Shown here: in pieces, positions 11,123-19,196 of the stretch
Position numbering within the stretch: the stretch's first letter is position 1
How the letters are laid out: each line of letters begins with the position of its first letter
Assembly: GCF_029867415.1 (NCBI RefSeq)
Contig: NW_026706269.1
Coordinates: 124,001-188,000 of the forward strand
Length of the DNA stretch: 64,000 nucleotides
Direction of reading: 5' to 3'
From: Vicia villosa
Lineage: Eukaryota; Streptophyta; Magnoliopsida; Fabales; Fabaceae
Translations under genes and position numbers: made by a program
Notes under the pieces: model-generated
Database searches by the model: none
The model's input: the letters and a program-made list of their open reading frames with translations, nothing else
What the model was told of the DNA's origin: nothing

Positions 11123-11702
11123 TGTTAGAACAAGATTTGTTCTGATCAATTATCTTAGTTTTGATGATAACAATAATATGAATTTTGCTTAAGATAACAT
11201 GGTACTCTAATCCAATGCAATTTCCCTTTCAGGAAATATATATATAGAGTACGCATAATTCAGCGCTCAGAAGCTTTGTCTCAAGGGTTCAGCATGCAAC
11301 ATCAGAACATGATCTGGCAAGACATCAGAAGATGGTCGAAGCAGTATCAGAACATGGGTCTATGAAAGCATCAGAAGAACATGAGATCAGAAGCACTGAA
11401 GCTCAGAAGATGGTATCACGCTCAGAAGCACTTAAAGGTCAGAAGATCAGAAGATGCTATGCACCAAGCTGTTTGACTCTGATGATATTCAAACGTTGTA
11501 TTCACAAACATCAGATCAGAAGGAAGTACAGGTGGCAAGCTACGCTGACTGACAAAAGGAACGTTAAAAGCTATTAAAGGCTACGTCAGTAGACACAGCG
11601 TGAACAAGGCTCGAGGTAGTTGACAAAAGCGTATAACATTAAATGCGATGCTGTACGGAACACGCAAAGCATTAAATGCATTCAACGGTCATCTTCTCAA
11701 CG

Positions 11703-11713
11703 CCTATAAATAT
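11703..11713 (+). promoter_or_regulatory. TATA box of the Sire-B LTR
   Basis: CCTATAAATAT fits a plant TATA box and lies about 580 bp into the LTR. Transcription would start near 11735, so the hairpin array downstream would be in the RNA leader. The copy in the 3' LTR is at about 19777..19787. Confidence 0.65.
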
Positions 11714-11951
11714 GAAGTTCTGATGAGAAGCAAGGTTAACGATACTGAACAATACAATTCAAATTAACTTGCTGAAACTCTGTTCAAATCAAAAGCTCAG
11801 AATCTTCATCTTCATCAAAGCTCACTACATTGCTTTTGTAATATTTTAGTGAGATTAAGCTTAAACGTTAAGAGAAATATCACAGTTGTGATTATCGCTT
11901 TTAAGAAGCATTTGTAAACTCTTAGAATTGATTACATTAAGTTGTAAGGAA

Positions 11952-12135
11952 CTAGAGTGATCGTGTTGATCAGAATACTCTAGGAAGTCTTAGGAGTGAA
12001 CTAAGCAGATTGTAACTAGAGTGATCGTGTTGATCAGTAGACTCTAGAAAAGTCTTAGAGGGTATCTAAGCAGTTGTTCCTGGAGTGATCAGTGTGTGAT
12101 CAGAAGACTCTGGAAGACTTAGTTGCGGACTAAGT
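11952..12135 (+). repeat. Three 64-bp units, each with two potential hairpins, in R/U5 of Sire-B
   Basis: Units start at 11952, 12016 and 12080. In each unit a long arm pair (CTAGAGT with ACTCTAG, or CTGGAGT with ACTCTGG) is followed by a short stem (CTTAG with CTAAG). Positions: 11952..11983, 11989..12005, 12016..12047, 12054..12070, 12080..12113, 12117..12135. The array is also present in the 3' LTR (shift 8074). Sire-A has the same architecture at 21082..21269 with changed loops and a compensatory pair. Confidence 0.85.
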
Positions 12136-12333
12136 GGAAAACCATTGTAATCCGTGCGATTAGTGGATTAAATCCTCAGTTGAGGTAAATCATCTCTGCG
12201 GGGGTGGACTGGAGTAGTTTAGTTAACAACGAACCAGGATAAAAATAACTGTGCAATTTATTTTTATCTGTCAAGTTTTTAAAGATACACTTATTCAAAC
12301 CCCCCCTTTCTAAGTGTTTTTCTATCCTTCAAT

Positions 12334-12350
12334 TGGTATCTGAGCGCCGG
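12334..12350 (+). other. Primer-binding site of Sire-B
   Basis: TGGTATCTGAGCGCC starts two bases after the LTR end. It resembles the TGGTATCAGAGC complement of plant initiator methionine tRNA, with one mismatch. The same site in Sire-A reads TTGGCATCAGAGCGCC. Confidence 0.85.
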
Positions 12351-12417
12351 TTCTAAGGTGCAAGCACTTAACCGTGTTTAGAAAAGATTCAGGAAGAGAA
12401 AAACGCTTCAGTAAAAG

Positions 12418-14343
12418 ATGGTTGATGAAAGTGAAAAGTCTACACCTACACCTGCATCTACATCTGGCTCTGCTGAGCAATACAACGGTAACAATGGTTA
12501 TACTAGACCGCCGGTATTTGATGGTGAAAACTTTGAATACTGGAAAGATAAACTGGAAAGTTACTTTCTTGGTCTAGATGGTGATCTATGGGATCTTCTG
12601 ATGGATGGTTACAAATATCCAGTAAATGCCAGTGGCGTAAAGCTGTCTAGGCAAGAAATGAATGATGATCAGAAGAAGCTTTTCAGGAATCATCATAAAT
12701 GCAGAACTGTTTTGCTGAATGCTATCTCTCATGCTGAGTATGAGAAGATATCTAACAGGGAAACGGCCTATGACATATATGAGTCCTTGAAAATGACTCA
12801 TGAAGGAAACGCTCAAGTCAAGGAGACCAAAGCTCTAGCTTTAATCCAGAAGTATGAAGCCTTCAAGATGGAGGATGATGAAGACATTGAAAAGATGTTT
12901 TCAAGATTTCAAACTCTTACTGCTGGATTGAGAGTTCTTGACAAGGGATACACCAAGGCTGATCATGTAAAGAAGATCATCAGAAGCTTACCCAGAAGAT
13001 GGGGTCCTATGGTGACTGCATTCAAGATTGCAAAGAATCTGAATGAAGTTTCTCTGGAAGAGCTTATCAGTGCCTTGAGAAGTCATGAAATAGAGCTGGA
13101 CGCAAATGAGCCTCAAAAGAAAGGTAAGTCTATTGCATTAAAATCAAATATCAAGAAATGCACTAACGCTTTTCAGGCTAGAGAAGAAGATCCTGAAGAA
13201 TCAGAATCTGAAGAAGAAGATGAACTGTCCTTAATCTCCAGAAGGCTAAATCAACTCTGGAAGACCAAGCAAAGGAAGTTCAGAGGCTTCAGAAGTTCAA
13301 AGAAATTTGAACGTGGAGAATCTTCTGATGATAGAAGATTTGACAAGAAAAAGGTCATGTGCTATGAATGCAATGAGCCTGGACACTACAAGAATGAATG
13401 TCCAAATCTTCAGAAGGAAAATCCCAAGAAGAAGTTTCATAAGAAGAAAAGTCTTATGGCAACCTGGGATGAGTCAGAAGATGATTCAGACTCTGAAGAT
13501 GAGCAGGCCAACTGTGCGCTGATGGCGACAGAAGATGACGGATCAGAATCTACATCAGAATCAGATTCTGAAGAGGTATTTTCTGAACTTACTAGAGATG
13601 AGTTAGTTTCCGGTCTAACTGAACTTCTGGAACTCAAGTCTCAGATTAGTCTCAAATACAAAAAGCTGAAAAAGCAATTTGAATTTGAAACAAAGAAGCT
13701 TGAGTTGGAGAATTCTGAATTAAAAGAAAAACTTTTAAAATCATCCAATAATGTTGGATCTCCTTCTGATTCAGAAAAATCCACTCCTAGTCTAAACCAT
13801 ATTCTGAAAGAATATGATTTAAGTTTCAGGAAGTTCTTATCTAGAAGTATTGGCAGAAGTCAGCTAGCTTCTATGATATATGCTGTGTCTGGAAACAAAA
13901 GAGTAGGCATTGGTTTTGAGGGTGAAACCCCATACAAACTTGAACCTGTTGATGAAATGAAAACCACATACAAGCCATTGTATGATCAGTTCAAGTATGG
14001 CCACTCTCATGATATTAGGCACACTTCACATGCTCAAAGCTTTCACATAACACACACCAAAAAGCATGTGACACAACCTAGGAAATATCATGAAACTCAC
14101 ATTAAAAATTATCATGCTGTTCCTCCTATTGCTTACAATGTTAAACCTAAGTTCAATCAGAACTTGAGGAGAACTAACAAGAAAGGACCCAAGAAAATGT
14201 GGGTACCAAAGAAAAAGACTATTTCTTTTGCAGATTCTCTTGGTGACAAAGAAGATAAAAGTCAACATGACATGTCTCCTGGACTCAAGTTGGTCTCAAC
14301 ACTTGAAGGGAAGAAAGATTGTCTTTCAAGTTCTGATTCTTAA
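12418..14343 (+). CDS. Sire-B Gag (641 aa, intact)
   Basis: Gag is the capsid and RNA-packaging protein. The start ATG lies 86 bp after the LTR. The N-terminal part has FDGENFEYWKDKLESYF (about residues 34..50), the usual plant copia Gag opening, followed by a UBN2-like capsid region to about residue 215. Then come an acidic Ser/Glu stretch, the zinc knuckle CYECNEPGHYKNEC (about residues 315..328), a second acidic region, a likely coiled coil (KLELENSELKEKLLK), and a basic C-terminus with His-Thr repeats. No stop interrupts it, unlike Sire-A gag. The C-terminal codons overlap a remnant of protease in the +1 frame. An intact gag in a pol-less element suggests selection or very recent descent. 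Confidence 0.95.
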   Translation: MVDESEKSTPTPASTSGSAEQYNGNNGYTRPPVFDGENFEYWKDKLESYFLGLDGDLWDLLMDGYKYPVNASGVKLSRQEMNDDQKKLFRNHHKCRTVLLNAISHAEYEKISNRETAYDIYESLKMTHEGNAQVKETKALALIQKYEAFKMEDDEDIEKMFSRFQTLTAGLRVLDKGYTKADHVKKIIRSLPRRWGPMVTAFKIAKNLNEVSLEELISALRSHEIELDANEPQKKGKSIALKSNIKKCTNAFQAREEDPEESESEEEDELSLISRRLNQLWKTKQRKFRGFRSSKKFERGESSDDRRFDKKKVMCYECNEPGHYKNECPNLQKENPKKKFHKKKSLMATWDESEDDSDSEDEQANCALMATEDDGSESTSESDSEEVFSELTRDELVSGLTELLELKSQISLKYKKLKKQFEFETKKLELENSELKEKLLKSSNNVGSPSDSEKSTPSLNHILKEYDLSFRKFLSRSIGRSQLASMIYAVSGNKRVGIGFEGETPYKLEPVDEMKTTYKPLYDQFKYGHSHDIRHTSHAQSFHITHTKKHVTQPRKYHETHIKNYHAVPPIAYNVKPKFNQNLRRTNKKGPKKMWVPKKKTISFADSLGDKEDKSQHDMSPGLKLVSTLEGKKDCLSSSDS

Positions 14344-14752
14344 ATCTGTTGAAGAAACTATGTTTGTAGGAATTCAGAAAAGGAAGTTTATTAGTCTTGG
14401 AACCATCTGTTTTGTTTGTCTCTAAAGCATTGATGTTTCTTTCTTGATTATTCTGAATGCTCTAAATGCTACAGAATATACAACATTGAAACATTGATTG
14501 TGGACAAATCAATAAACATCTGTTTTGATGATAAACTTGTTTCTGATGAAACAAGAGCTTAAGAATTTCTGCAGATACAGTTTTGTCTTATCAGAAGCTG
14601 CAGAACAAAGAAGTGAACCTCCAGAAGCTGTGTATATCAGAAGTAATGGATCAGAAGATCATTCAAATTTATATCAACACACTTCAGAAGAAGTGTTTCC
14701 AGAAGAGAAAGTTGATCAGATCAGAAGCAGTGATCTAAATCTGAAGGCGTAA
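14228..14752 (+). pseudogene. Sire-B pol remnant: protease start fused to integrase tail and hinge
   Basis: In the +1 frame relative to gag, 14228..14410 aligns with the Sire-A protease start, but the active-site block reads LLDSSWSQHLKG instead of LDSGC..HMTG. Near 14410..14422 the sequence jumps to the part of Sire-A coding for YRVYNTETLIVEESINI, and continues into the hinge (SEAAEQRSE) to about 14752. Integrase core, RT and RNase H are absent. Several stops and frame changes follow, so no enzyme can be made. Confidence 0.88.
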
Positions 14753-14984
14753 AATCTCTCTGATATTTACAGCTGTCATCTATTATCTGATGGTGAACAC
14801 TTGTCTGTACGGTTTGTACAAAGCGTGCAGTTGAAAAGACGCCGACCTAGGTAACTGTTTCAAATCATTTCATTTACCACGTTCTCTCTCCTCACGTCAC
14901 TCATCATTTAATAAAATTGATTTCCTTTGATTCTGGAACTGATCAATTTATATTTCTTATTATTTTTTTCTTTTCAAATCCGTC

Positions 14985-14995
14985 TCTATATATTC
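14985..14995 (+). promoter_or_regulatory. Possible internal TATA box before Sire-B ORF3
   Basis: TCTATATATTC lies about 150 bp before the ORF3 ATG and is followed by a CT-rich leader (about 15020..15060). Sire-C has CTATATATTA about 100 bp before its ORF3. An internal promoter making a subgenomic ORF3 mRNA is inferred, not shown. Confidence 0.4.
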
Positions 14996-15144
14996 TTTTC
15001 AAATCATATCGTACATCTTTTTCGCTCCTTTGTCTCTCTCTCTCCTTGCATTCTCTCGTTTGAAAAGTTCTTAGCCGTTTTCTAAAAACCCTAATCGAAA
15101 ACCCAGTTCGCTTCTCTTGCTCGTTTTTTTGTCATTCTGCATCA

Positions 15145-17886
15145 ATGGCTGCATTCTCATCCCAAAATGCTGAGTCATCTGTTCCTCATCATCTCCAAGA
15201 AGAAACGTTGCAACTTACTCCTGTTGTTGCATGCTCTATTCCCAAGAACAAATTAGAAGTTCTATGTGAACTTATTGTTGTCTTTGACAACCTTGAAGAA
15301 CATGGATTTAATCTTAAAGAAGACATCATCATTCAAGGATGGACCTCGTTGTTTGCTGAGTTCGTTGGCCCAGTTTATCCAGATCTTGTCAAGGAGTTCT
15401 GGGCACATGCTGTGGTTGCTCCAAAATCAATACTTTCTTTCGTCCATGGAAAGTTTGTTGTTATTACTGAAAACATCCTTAGAGTGATGTTTGATTTGAA
15501 GAACGCGGAAGGAGTTTTTGAAATCGATAAAAGGGAAGATTGGGAAGAGGTTCTATCCACTCTCTATTCAAATGTCAAGAAAACAAAACACGTCAAGGAG
15601 TTGAGAGATATCTACAAAATCTGGACAAAGATCATTCTTGGGTGCTTCTACCATAGGAAAGCGACACATGCCGCTGACTTCATAAACAATGAGCAAAAAT
15701 ATATTCTTTATTGCATTGCCACTCAGAAGAAGGTTGATGTGGTTTACATTATCTTCAACCATATGTGGAAAGCAGTAAAAGATTCCAGAAACGCTTTCAG
15801 AAAAGAAAATGGTGGAACAATCATTCCTTTTGGTAGAATCATTACAAACCTTCTGGTGCATTCCAAGATTGTTGAGAGTCTGGAATCTGAAGGTATTGTG
15901 AAAGACCTTGCTGTCACATCTGGGGCTTGTCTGAACGCATTCACTTTAAAGAGGATGAACGTGATTAAGGCTATCATTAAGACTCCTCAACCTCTTGCTG
16001 GAACAACAATCAGAAGAGAGCCAGTTCTAGCTGAATTCAAAACCTTCTTCAATAGTGAGGTACCACAAGTCAGAACTAAGTATCTGAAATCACAAAAAGA
16101 GGATAAGAGTCTTAAAGATCAAGACAAAGGTGCTCCTATTAAAGTGAATCGTAAGAAGGAGGAAAGGACCAAAAGAAAGTTTGATCATCCTGCTGCTACC
16201 ACCAATAAAGAAGTGATCCCAGAAGAAGTGATTGCAAAGGCTGTTAAGGCTGTCTCTGCTGATTTTGAGAAGAAAAAGAAGGAAGCTGAGAAAAAGAAGA
16301 AGAAGTCAAATAACAATGCTGAAGTTGTTGAAGTTGTTGAGAAGAAGAAAATCAGAAAAAGGAAGATGATTATTCAAAGCTCAGATGAAGAAAATGCTGC
16401 TCAAGAGGCTGAGAATCAACCAGAAGTTCTGGCTTATGTCAGAAGGAAAGAAATCGCTAGCGGCAAAGCAAAGGTTATTGAAGAGCCGAAGAGTAAGAAG
16501 CAGAAAAAGACTGAGGATGTGGCCAAAGCTTTTCTGAGAGGTTCCAAAGGTATATGCATTTCTGAACCTAATTCTGTTCCTGCTGTTTGTTCAGAAGCTG
16601 CACCAATAGAGATTGTCCCTAAACCTGAACCAGAAAAAGCCACATCAGAATCACCTGTTTTTGTCCATGTTCTTACACCTCCATCTTCTCCTTTAACTAT
16701 TCCTTCCTCTCCACCTACCATAAATCCTGTTCTGGATATACCACCCCTTCAAACTCTCCTTCCATCTCAACCTTCTCTCAACGCTACTCTTGAACATACT
16801 CCCTCCACCTCTCAAAATAATCCTTGTGATTCTCCTTTTCCAACCTCTGCATCACATGAGCAGCTGCTCCGTGATTGCAACTACACTCCCAAGCCTCGTC
16901 CTGAAGCTGAAGTGGTAGTGTTAGATTCTGATACTGAAGCAGAATCTTCTTATAGGTTGGATAGAGAACCTCATCCGTACTTCACTTCCAAACCTGCCTT
17001 CTCAAAAACCCAAATAAACTCCCGCCCCGTATATCCTATTGGTGTAGTTTTTGAAAACATAAAGAGGAATCTCAGAAGTACCTTTGATACTCTCAGACTC
17101 GCTGAAAGTTCTGGATTGAATGATGTTGCTATGCGGAACTTCTGGAGGATCTTTCGCAGAGAATCAGATGCTCTGTTTTTAGAACTTCAGGAAGCCTGTG
17201 TAGCTGCTGCCCCACGGCCTCGTGGAATTCTGAGGAATTATGAAGACTTCTGGTTTGCTCGTCTCAAAGGAAGATATCTTTTGGAAGAGAAGCCCTTCTT
17301 GGATGAGATGGAACAATTAAGACTCGCTGCTGCATTGGAAGCAAATCCTTGCAGGGAGATTGTGGTTTGGATACCTCAATATCCTGTTCTGCTCGGAGAT
17401 TTCAAGACTCTCTTTGACTATCTGAGGGAAAACCCGTCTGAGAAAGATCCAAACTTGGTCATCCCAGAAGTTGTTGACCCACCAGTAGTTGAAGGTCCTT
17501 CTGCTCCAAGGAATCTAGCTGCTATTCTTCAGGCACTTGAGAATGGAGACTCGGAAATTCCTGCTGCAGAATATGGAGATGCTTCTATGCAAGAAGCAGA
17601 TGCTGAAGATCATGTTGCCAAAACTGTTCCTGTTGAGGAAATCCCTGCAAATGATCTATCCATGGAAGCTACAGATCAAGCTGCCATTCCTGTGGTTGAA
17701 AGCGGTGAAGCTTCTTCTGATGAATCTTCTCGTCTTGCAAGGACTCTAAAAGAAATTCAGAAGAGACAGGATGAGCAAAGCTCACTCAATGATCAGTACA
17801 GTGCTTTCATGGTGAGGCAAGAAGGACACAATAATATGGTTCAAGAGATGCTGACCAAGATCTTGTCAAGACTAGGGCCATCTTAG
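15145..17886 (+). CDS. Sire-B ORF3: large protein with plant-transposon-protein-like N-terminus
   Basis: This 913-codon intact ORF lies downstream of the pol position. Residues about 40..280 resemble the domain found in plant proteins labelled putative plant transposon protein. The block GPVYPDLVKEFWAHAVV (about 75..91) aligns with GPFYPDAEKEFYAHFHI of Sire-C ORF3, and a later VDVVYIIFNHMWKAV..PFGRIITNLL pattern also matches. A lysine-rich stretch (about 335..470) holds possible nuclear localisation signals. A proline-rich segment follows (about 515..600), and a heptad-like C-terminus (about 865..910) could be a coiled coil. No signal peptide or clear membrane segment is visible, so an envelope role, often suggested for sirevirus third ORFs, is not supported. 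Function unknown. Confidence 0.85.
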   Translation: MAAFSSQNAESSVPHHLQEETLQLTPVVACSIPKNKLEVLCELIVVFDNLEEHGFNLKEDIIIQGWTSLFAEFVGPVYPDLVKEFWAHAVVAPKSILSFVHGKFVVITENILRVMFDLKNAEGVFEIDKREDWEEVLSTLYSNVKKTKHVKELRDIYKIWTKIILGCFYHRKATHAADFINNEQKYILYCIATQKKVDVVYIIFNHMWKAVKDSRNAFRKENGGTIIPFGRIITNLLVHSKIVESLESEGIVKDLAVTSGACLNAFTLKRMNVIKAIIKTPQPLAGTTIRREPVLAEFKTFFNSEVPQVRTKYLKSQKEDKSLKDQDKGAPIKVNRKKEERTKRKFDHPAATTNKEVIPEEVIAKAVKAVSADFEKKKKEAEKKKKKSNNNAEVVEVVEKKKIRKRKMIIQSSDEENAAQEAENQPEVLAYVRRKEIASGKAKVIEEPKSKKQKKTEDVAKAFLRGSKGICISEPNSVPAVCSEAAPIEIVPKPEPEKATSESPVFVHVLTPPSSPLTIPSSPPTINPVLDIPPLQTLLPSQPSLNATLEHTPSTSQNNPCDSPFPTSASHEQLLRDCNYTPKPRPEAEVVVLDSDTEAESSYRLDREPHPYFTSKPAFSKTQINSRPVYPIGVVFENIKRNLRSTFDTLRLAESSGLNDVAMRNFWRIFRRESDALFLELQEACVAAAPRPRGILRNYEDFWFARLKGRYLLEEKPFLDEMEQLRLAAALEANPCREIVVWIPQYPVLLGDFKTLFDYLRENPSEKDPNLVIPEVVDPPVVEGPSAPRNLAAILQALENGDSEIPAAEYGDASMQEADAEDHVAKTVPVEEIPANDLSMEATDQAAIPVVESGEASSDESSRLARTLKEIQKRQDEQSSLNDQYSAFMVRQEGHNNMVQEMLTKILSRLGPS

Positions 17887-18073
17887 ATTGAGTCTGTGTT
17901 GTTTCTTTCCTTTCGTTGCATCTGTCTTTGTGCATCTGATCTTTCTTATCTTCATGTACTTCTGTACCTGTTGTTTGCACTTCAATGAAATCGTCTTCTT
18001 TCTCCGTGTGTTTCATTTTATTTGTCGTTTTATGCATCTAAATCTTTTGAAATATTCTTTTTGATGTTATGAC

Positions 18074-18089
18074 AAAAAGGGGGAGAAGA
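18074..18089 (+). other. Upstream polypurine-tract-like sequence of Sire-B
   Basis: AAAAAGGGGGAGAAGA repeats the tract found directly before the 3' LTR (19184..19196) but lies about 1.1 kb upstream. Repeated polypurine tracts are a reported trait of sireviruses. Confidence 0.6.
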
Positions 18090-18352
18090 TAAATGATAAA
18101 TGATTTGATTAATCTATCAGTTGCTGGGTAAAGCTCCCACACATTCACTAACAAGAACTGCAAGTTCTACATGGTTTAAGTGTTTTGCAGGTATAAAGAA
18201 GTGAAGAAAATCTTCAAAGCAAAAAGCAAACACAAGAAGCAAAACCATGGAAACTGAAGCAAGCCGAGTGCTGTCAAGCTTCAGAGATCAGAAGCAAGAA
18301 AGAAGAATGAATCGGAAGCACTGATGATAGAATTTGATCCATATTTGTCTAT

Positions 18353-18470
18353 TTGATCTGACAAAATTCTATTTGCTCTGATACATATAATGTTATGGCT
18401 CTGATACATTATTTGCTCTGATACATTATTTCAGCCTATATGGCTTTGATACATATAATGTGTTCAAACA
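18353..18470 (+). repeat. Short dispersed repeats GCTCTGATACAT in Sire-B 3' region
   Basis: The motif TCTGATACAT(A)TA occurs about four times between 18353 and 18470, in non-coding DNA after ORF3. Meaning unknown. Confidence 0.6.
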
Positions 18471-18626
18471 TATATTTTATGTTCTAACTCGTTCATGCTG
18501 ACTTTTGTCGTTTAGTGTTTGTTCTGTAACATTTCAGGATGTAGAGATGCTCAGATGATGCTCTGGTACATTCAACAATGTTCTGATACAAATCTAGCAT
18601 GAAGTGATGTTGGTAGAAATTCAAAG

Positions 18627-18960
18627 CTCTGAAGCTATCCGAGGGAAGCAGAAATCAGAAGCTGCGAATGTTCTAAAGATCCAGAAAACTCAAGTTCTGA
18701 AGCTGTCCTGAATGGAAGCAGAAATCAGAAGCTGTGAATGTTCAGAAGATCAAAGAAATTCAAGTTCTGAAGCTGTCCTGAATGGAAGCAGAAATCAGAA
18801 GCTGTGAATGTTCAGAAGATCAAAGAAATTCAAGTTCTGAAGCTGTCCTAGATGGAAGCAGGAATCAGAAGCTGTGAGTGTTCTAAGGATCTAAGGAAAT
18901 TCTAGTTCTGAAGCTGTCCTATGGAAGCAGAAGTCAGAAGCTATGAATTCTCTGAAGACA
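18627..18960 (+). repeat. Tandem repeat, about 70-bp unit, 4.8 copies
   Basis: Units begin at the motif TTCTGAAGCT at about 18627, 18695, 18765, 18835 and 18906, giving periods of 68, 70, 70 and 71. Each contains AATCAGAAGCTGTGAATGTT-like sequence. It lies between ORF3 and the 3' LTR. Confidence 0.9.
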
Positions 18961-19031
18961 AGAAGCTTATATGATCGTCTCTACCGAAATAATCAGGGAA
19001 GTCTTTTATTAAAGTTCTTCGAGTATTTATT

Positions 19032-19090
19032 TCAGGGGGAGATTATTTATCTCAGGGGGAGATTGTTAATCTCAGGGGGAGACATATTCA
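19032..19090 (+). repeat. Three 20-bp tandem copies of a polypurine/LTR-start mimic
   Basis: TCAGGGGGAGA occurs at 19032, 19052 and 19072 with an exact 20-bp period. The middle copy reads GGGGGAGATTGTT, matching the true tract-LTR junction before 19197. These could be alternative plus-strand priming sites. Confidence 0.85.
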
Positions 19091-19183
19091 TATGCTTATG
19101 CTATAGCTGTGTAATTTGTCTTTTGCCAACTGTTCTTTCTGATCGCAAATTCATATCATTTATATATGTTTTTGTCATCATCA

Positions 19184-19196
19184 AAAAGGGGGAGAT
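19184..19196 (+). other. Polypurine tract of Sire-B
   Basis: AAAAAGGGGGAGA ends one base before the TGTTAGAAC start of the 3' LTR, the expected plus-strand primer site. Confidence 0.9.

Larger units (their letters stand above)
11123..12331 (+). repeat. 5' LTR of Sire-B
   Basis: It begins TGTTAGAACAAG and ends TATCCTTCA. It holds a cluster of TCAGAAG heptamers (11266..11520), a TATA box at 11703..11713 and a three-unit hairpin array (11952..12135). It is identical to the 3' LTR apart from one substitution. Confidence 0.97.

Noticed and set aside
11332..11577. 81-codon open frame in the Sire-B LTR, repeated identically at 19406..19651
   Set aside because: It lies wholly in LTR non-coding sequence built from TCAGAAG repeats and is duplicated only because the two LTRs are nearly identical.
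16434..16721. 95-codon minus-strand frame with Gly-rich sequence
   Set aside because: Antisense shadow of the proline-rich part of Sire-B ORF3.
15145..17886. Sire-B ORF3 as a retroviral envelope gene
   Set aside because: No signal peptide, no clear membrane segment and no furin-like pattern; the N-terminus resembles a plant transposon-associated domain instead.
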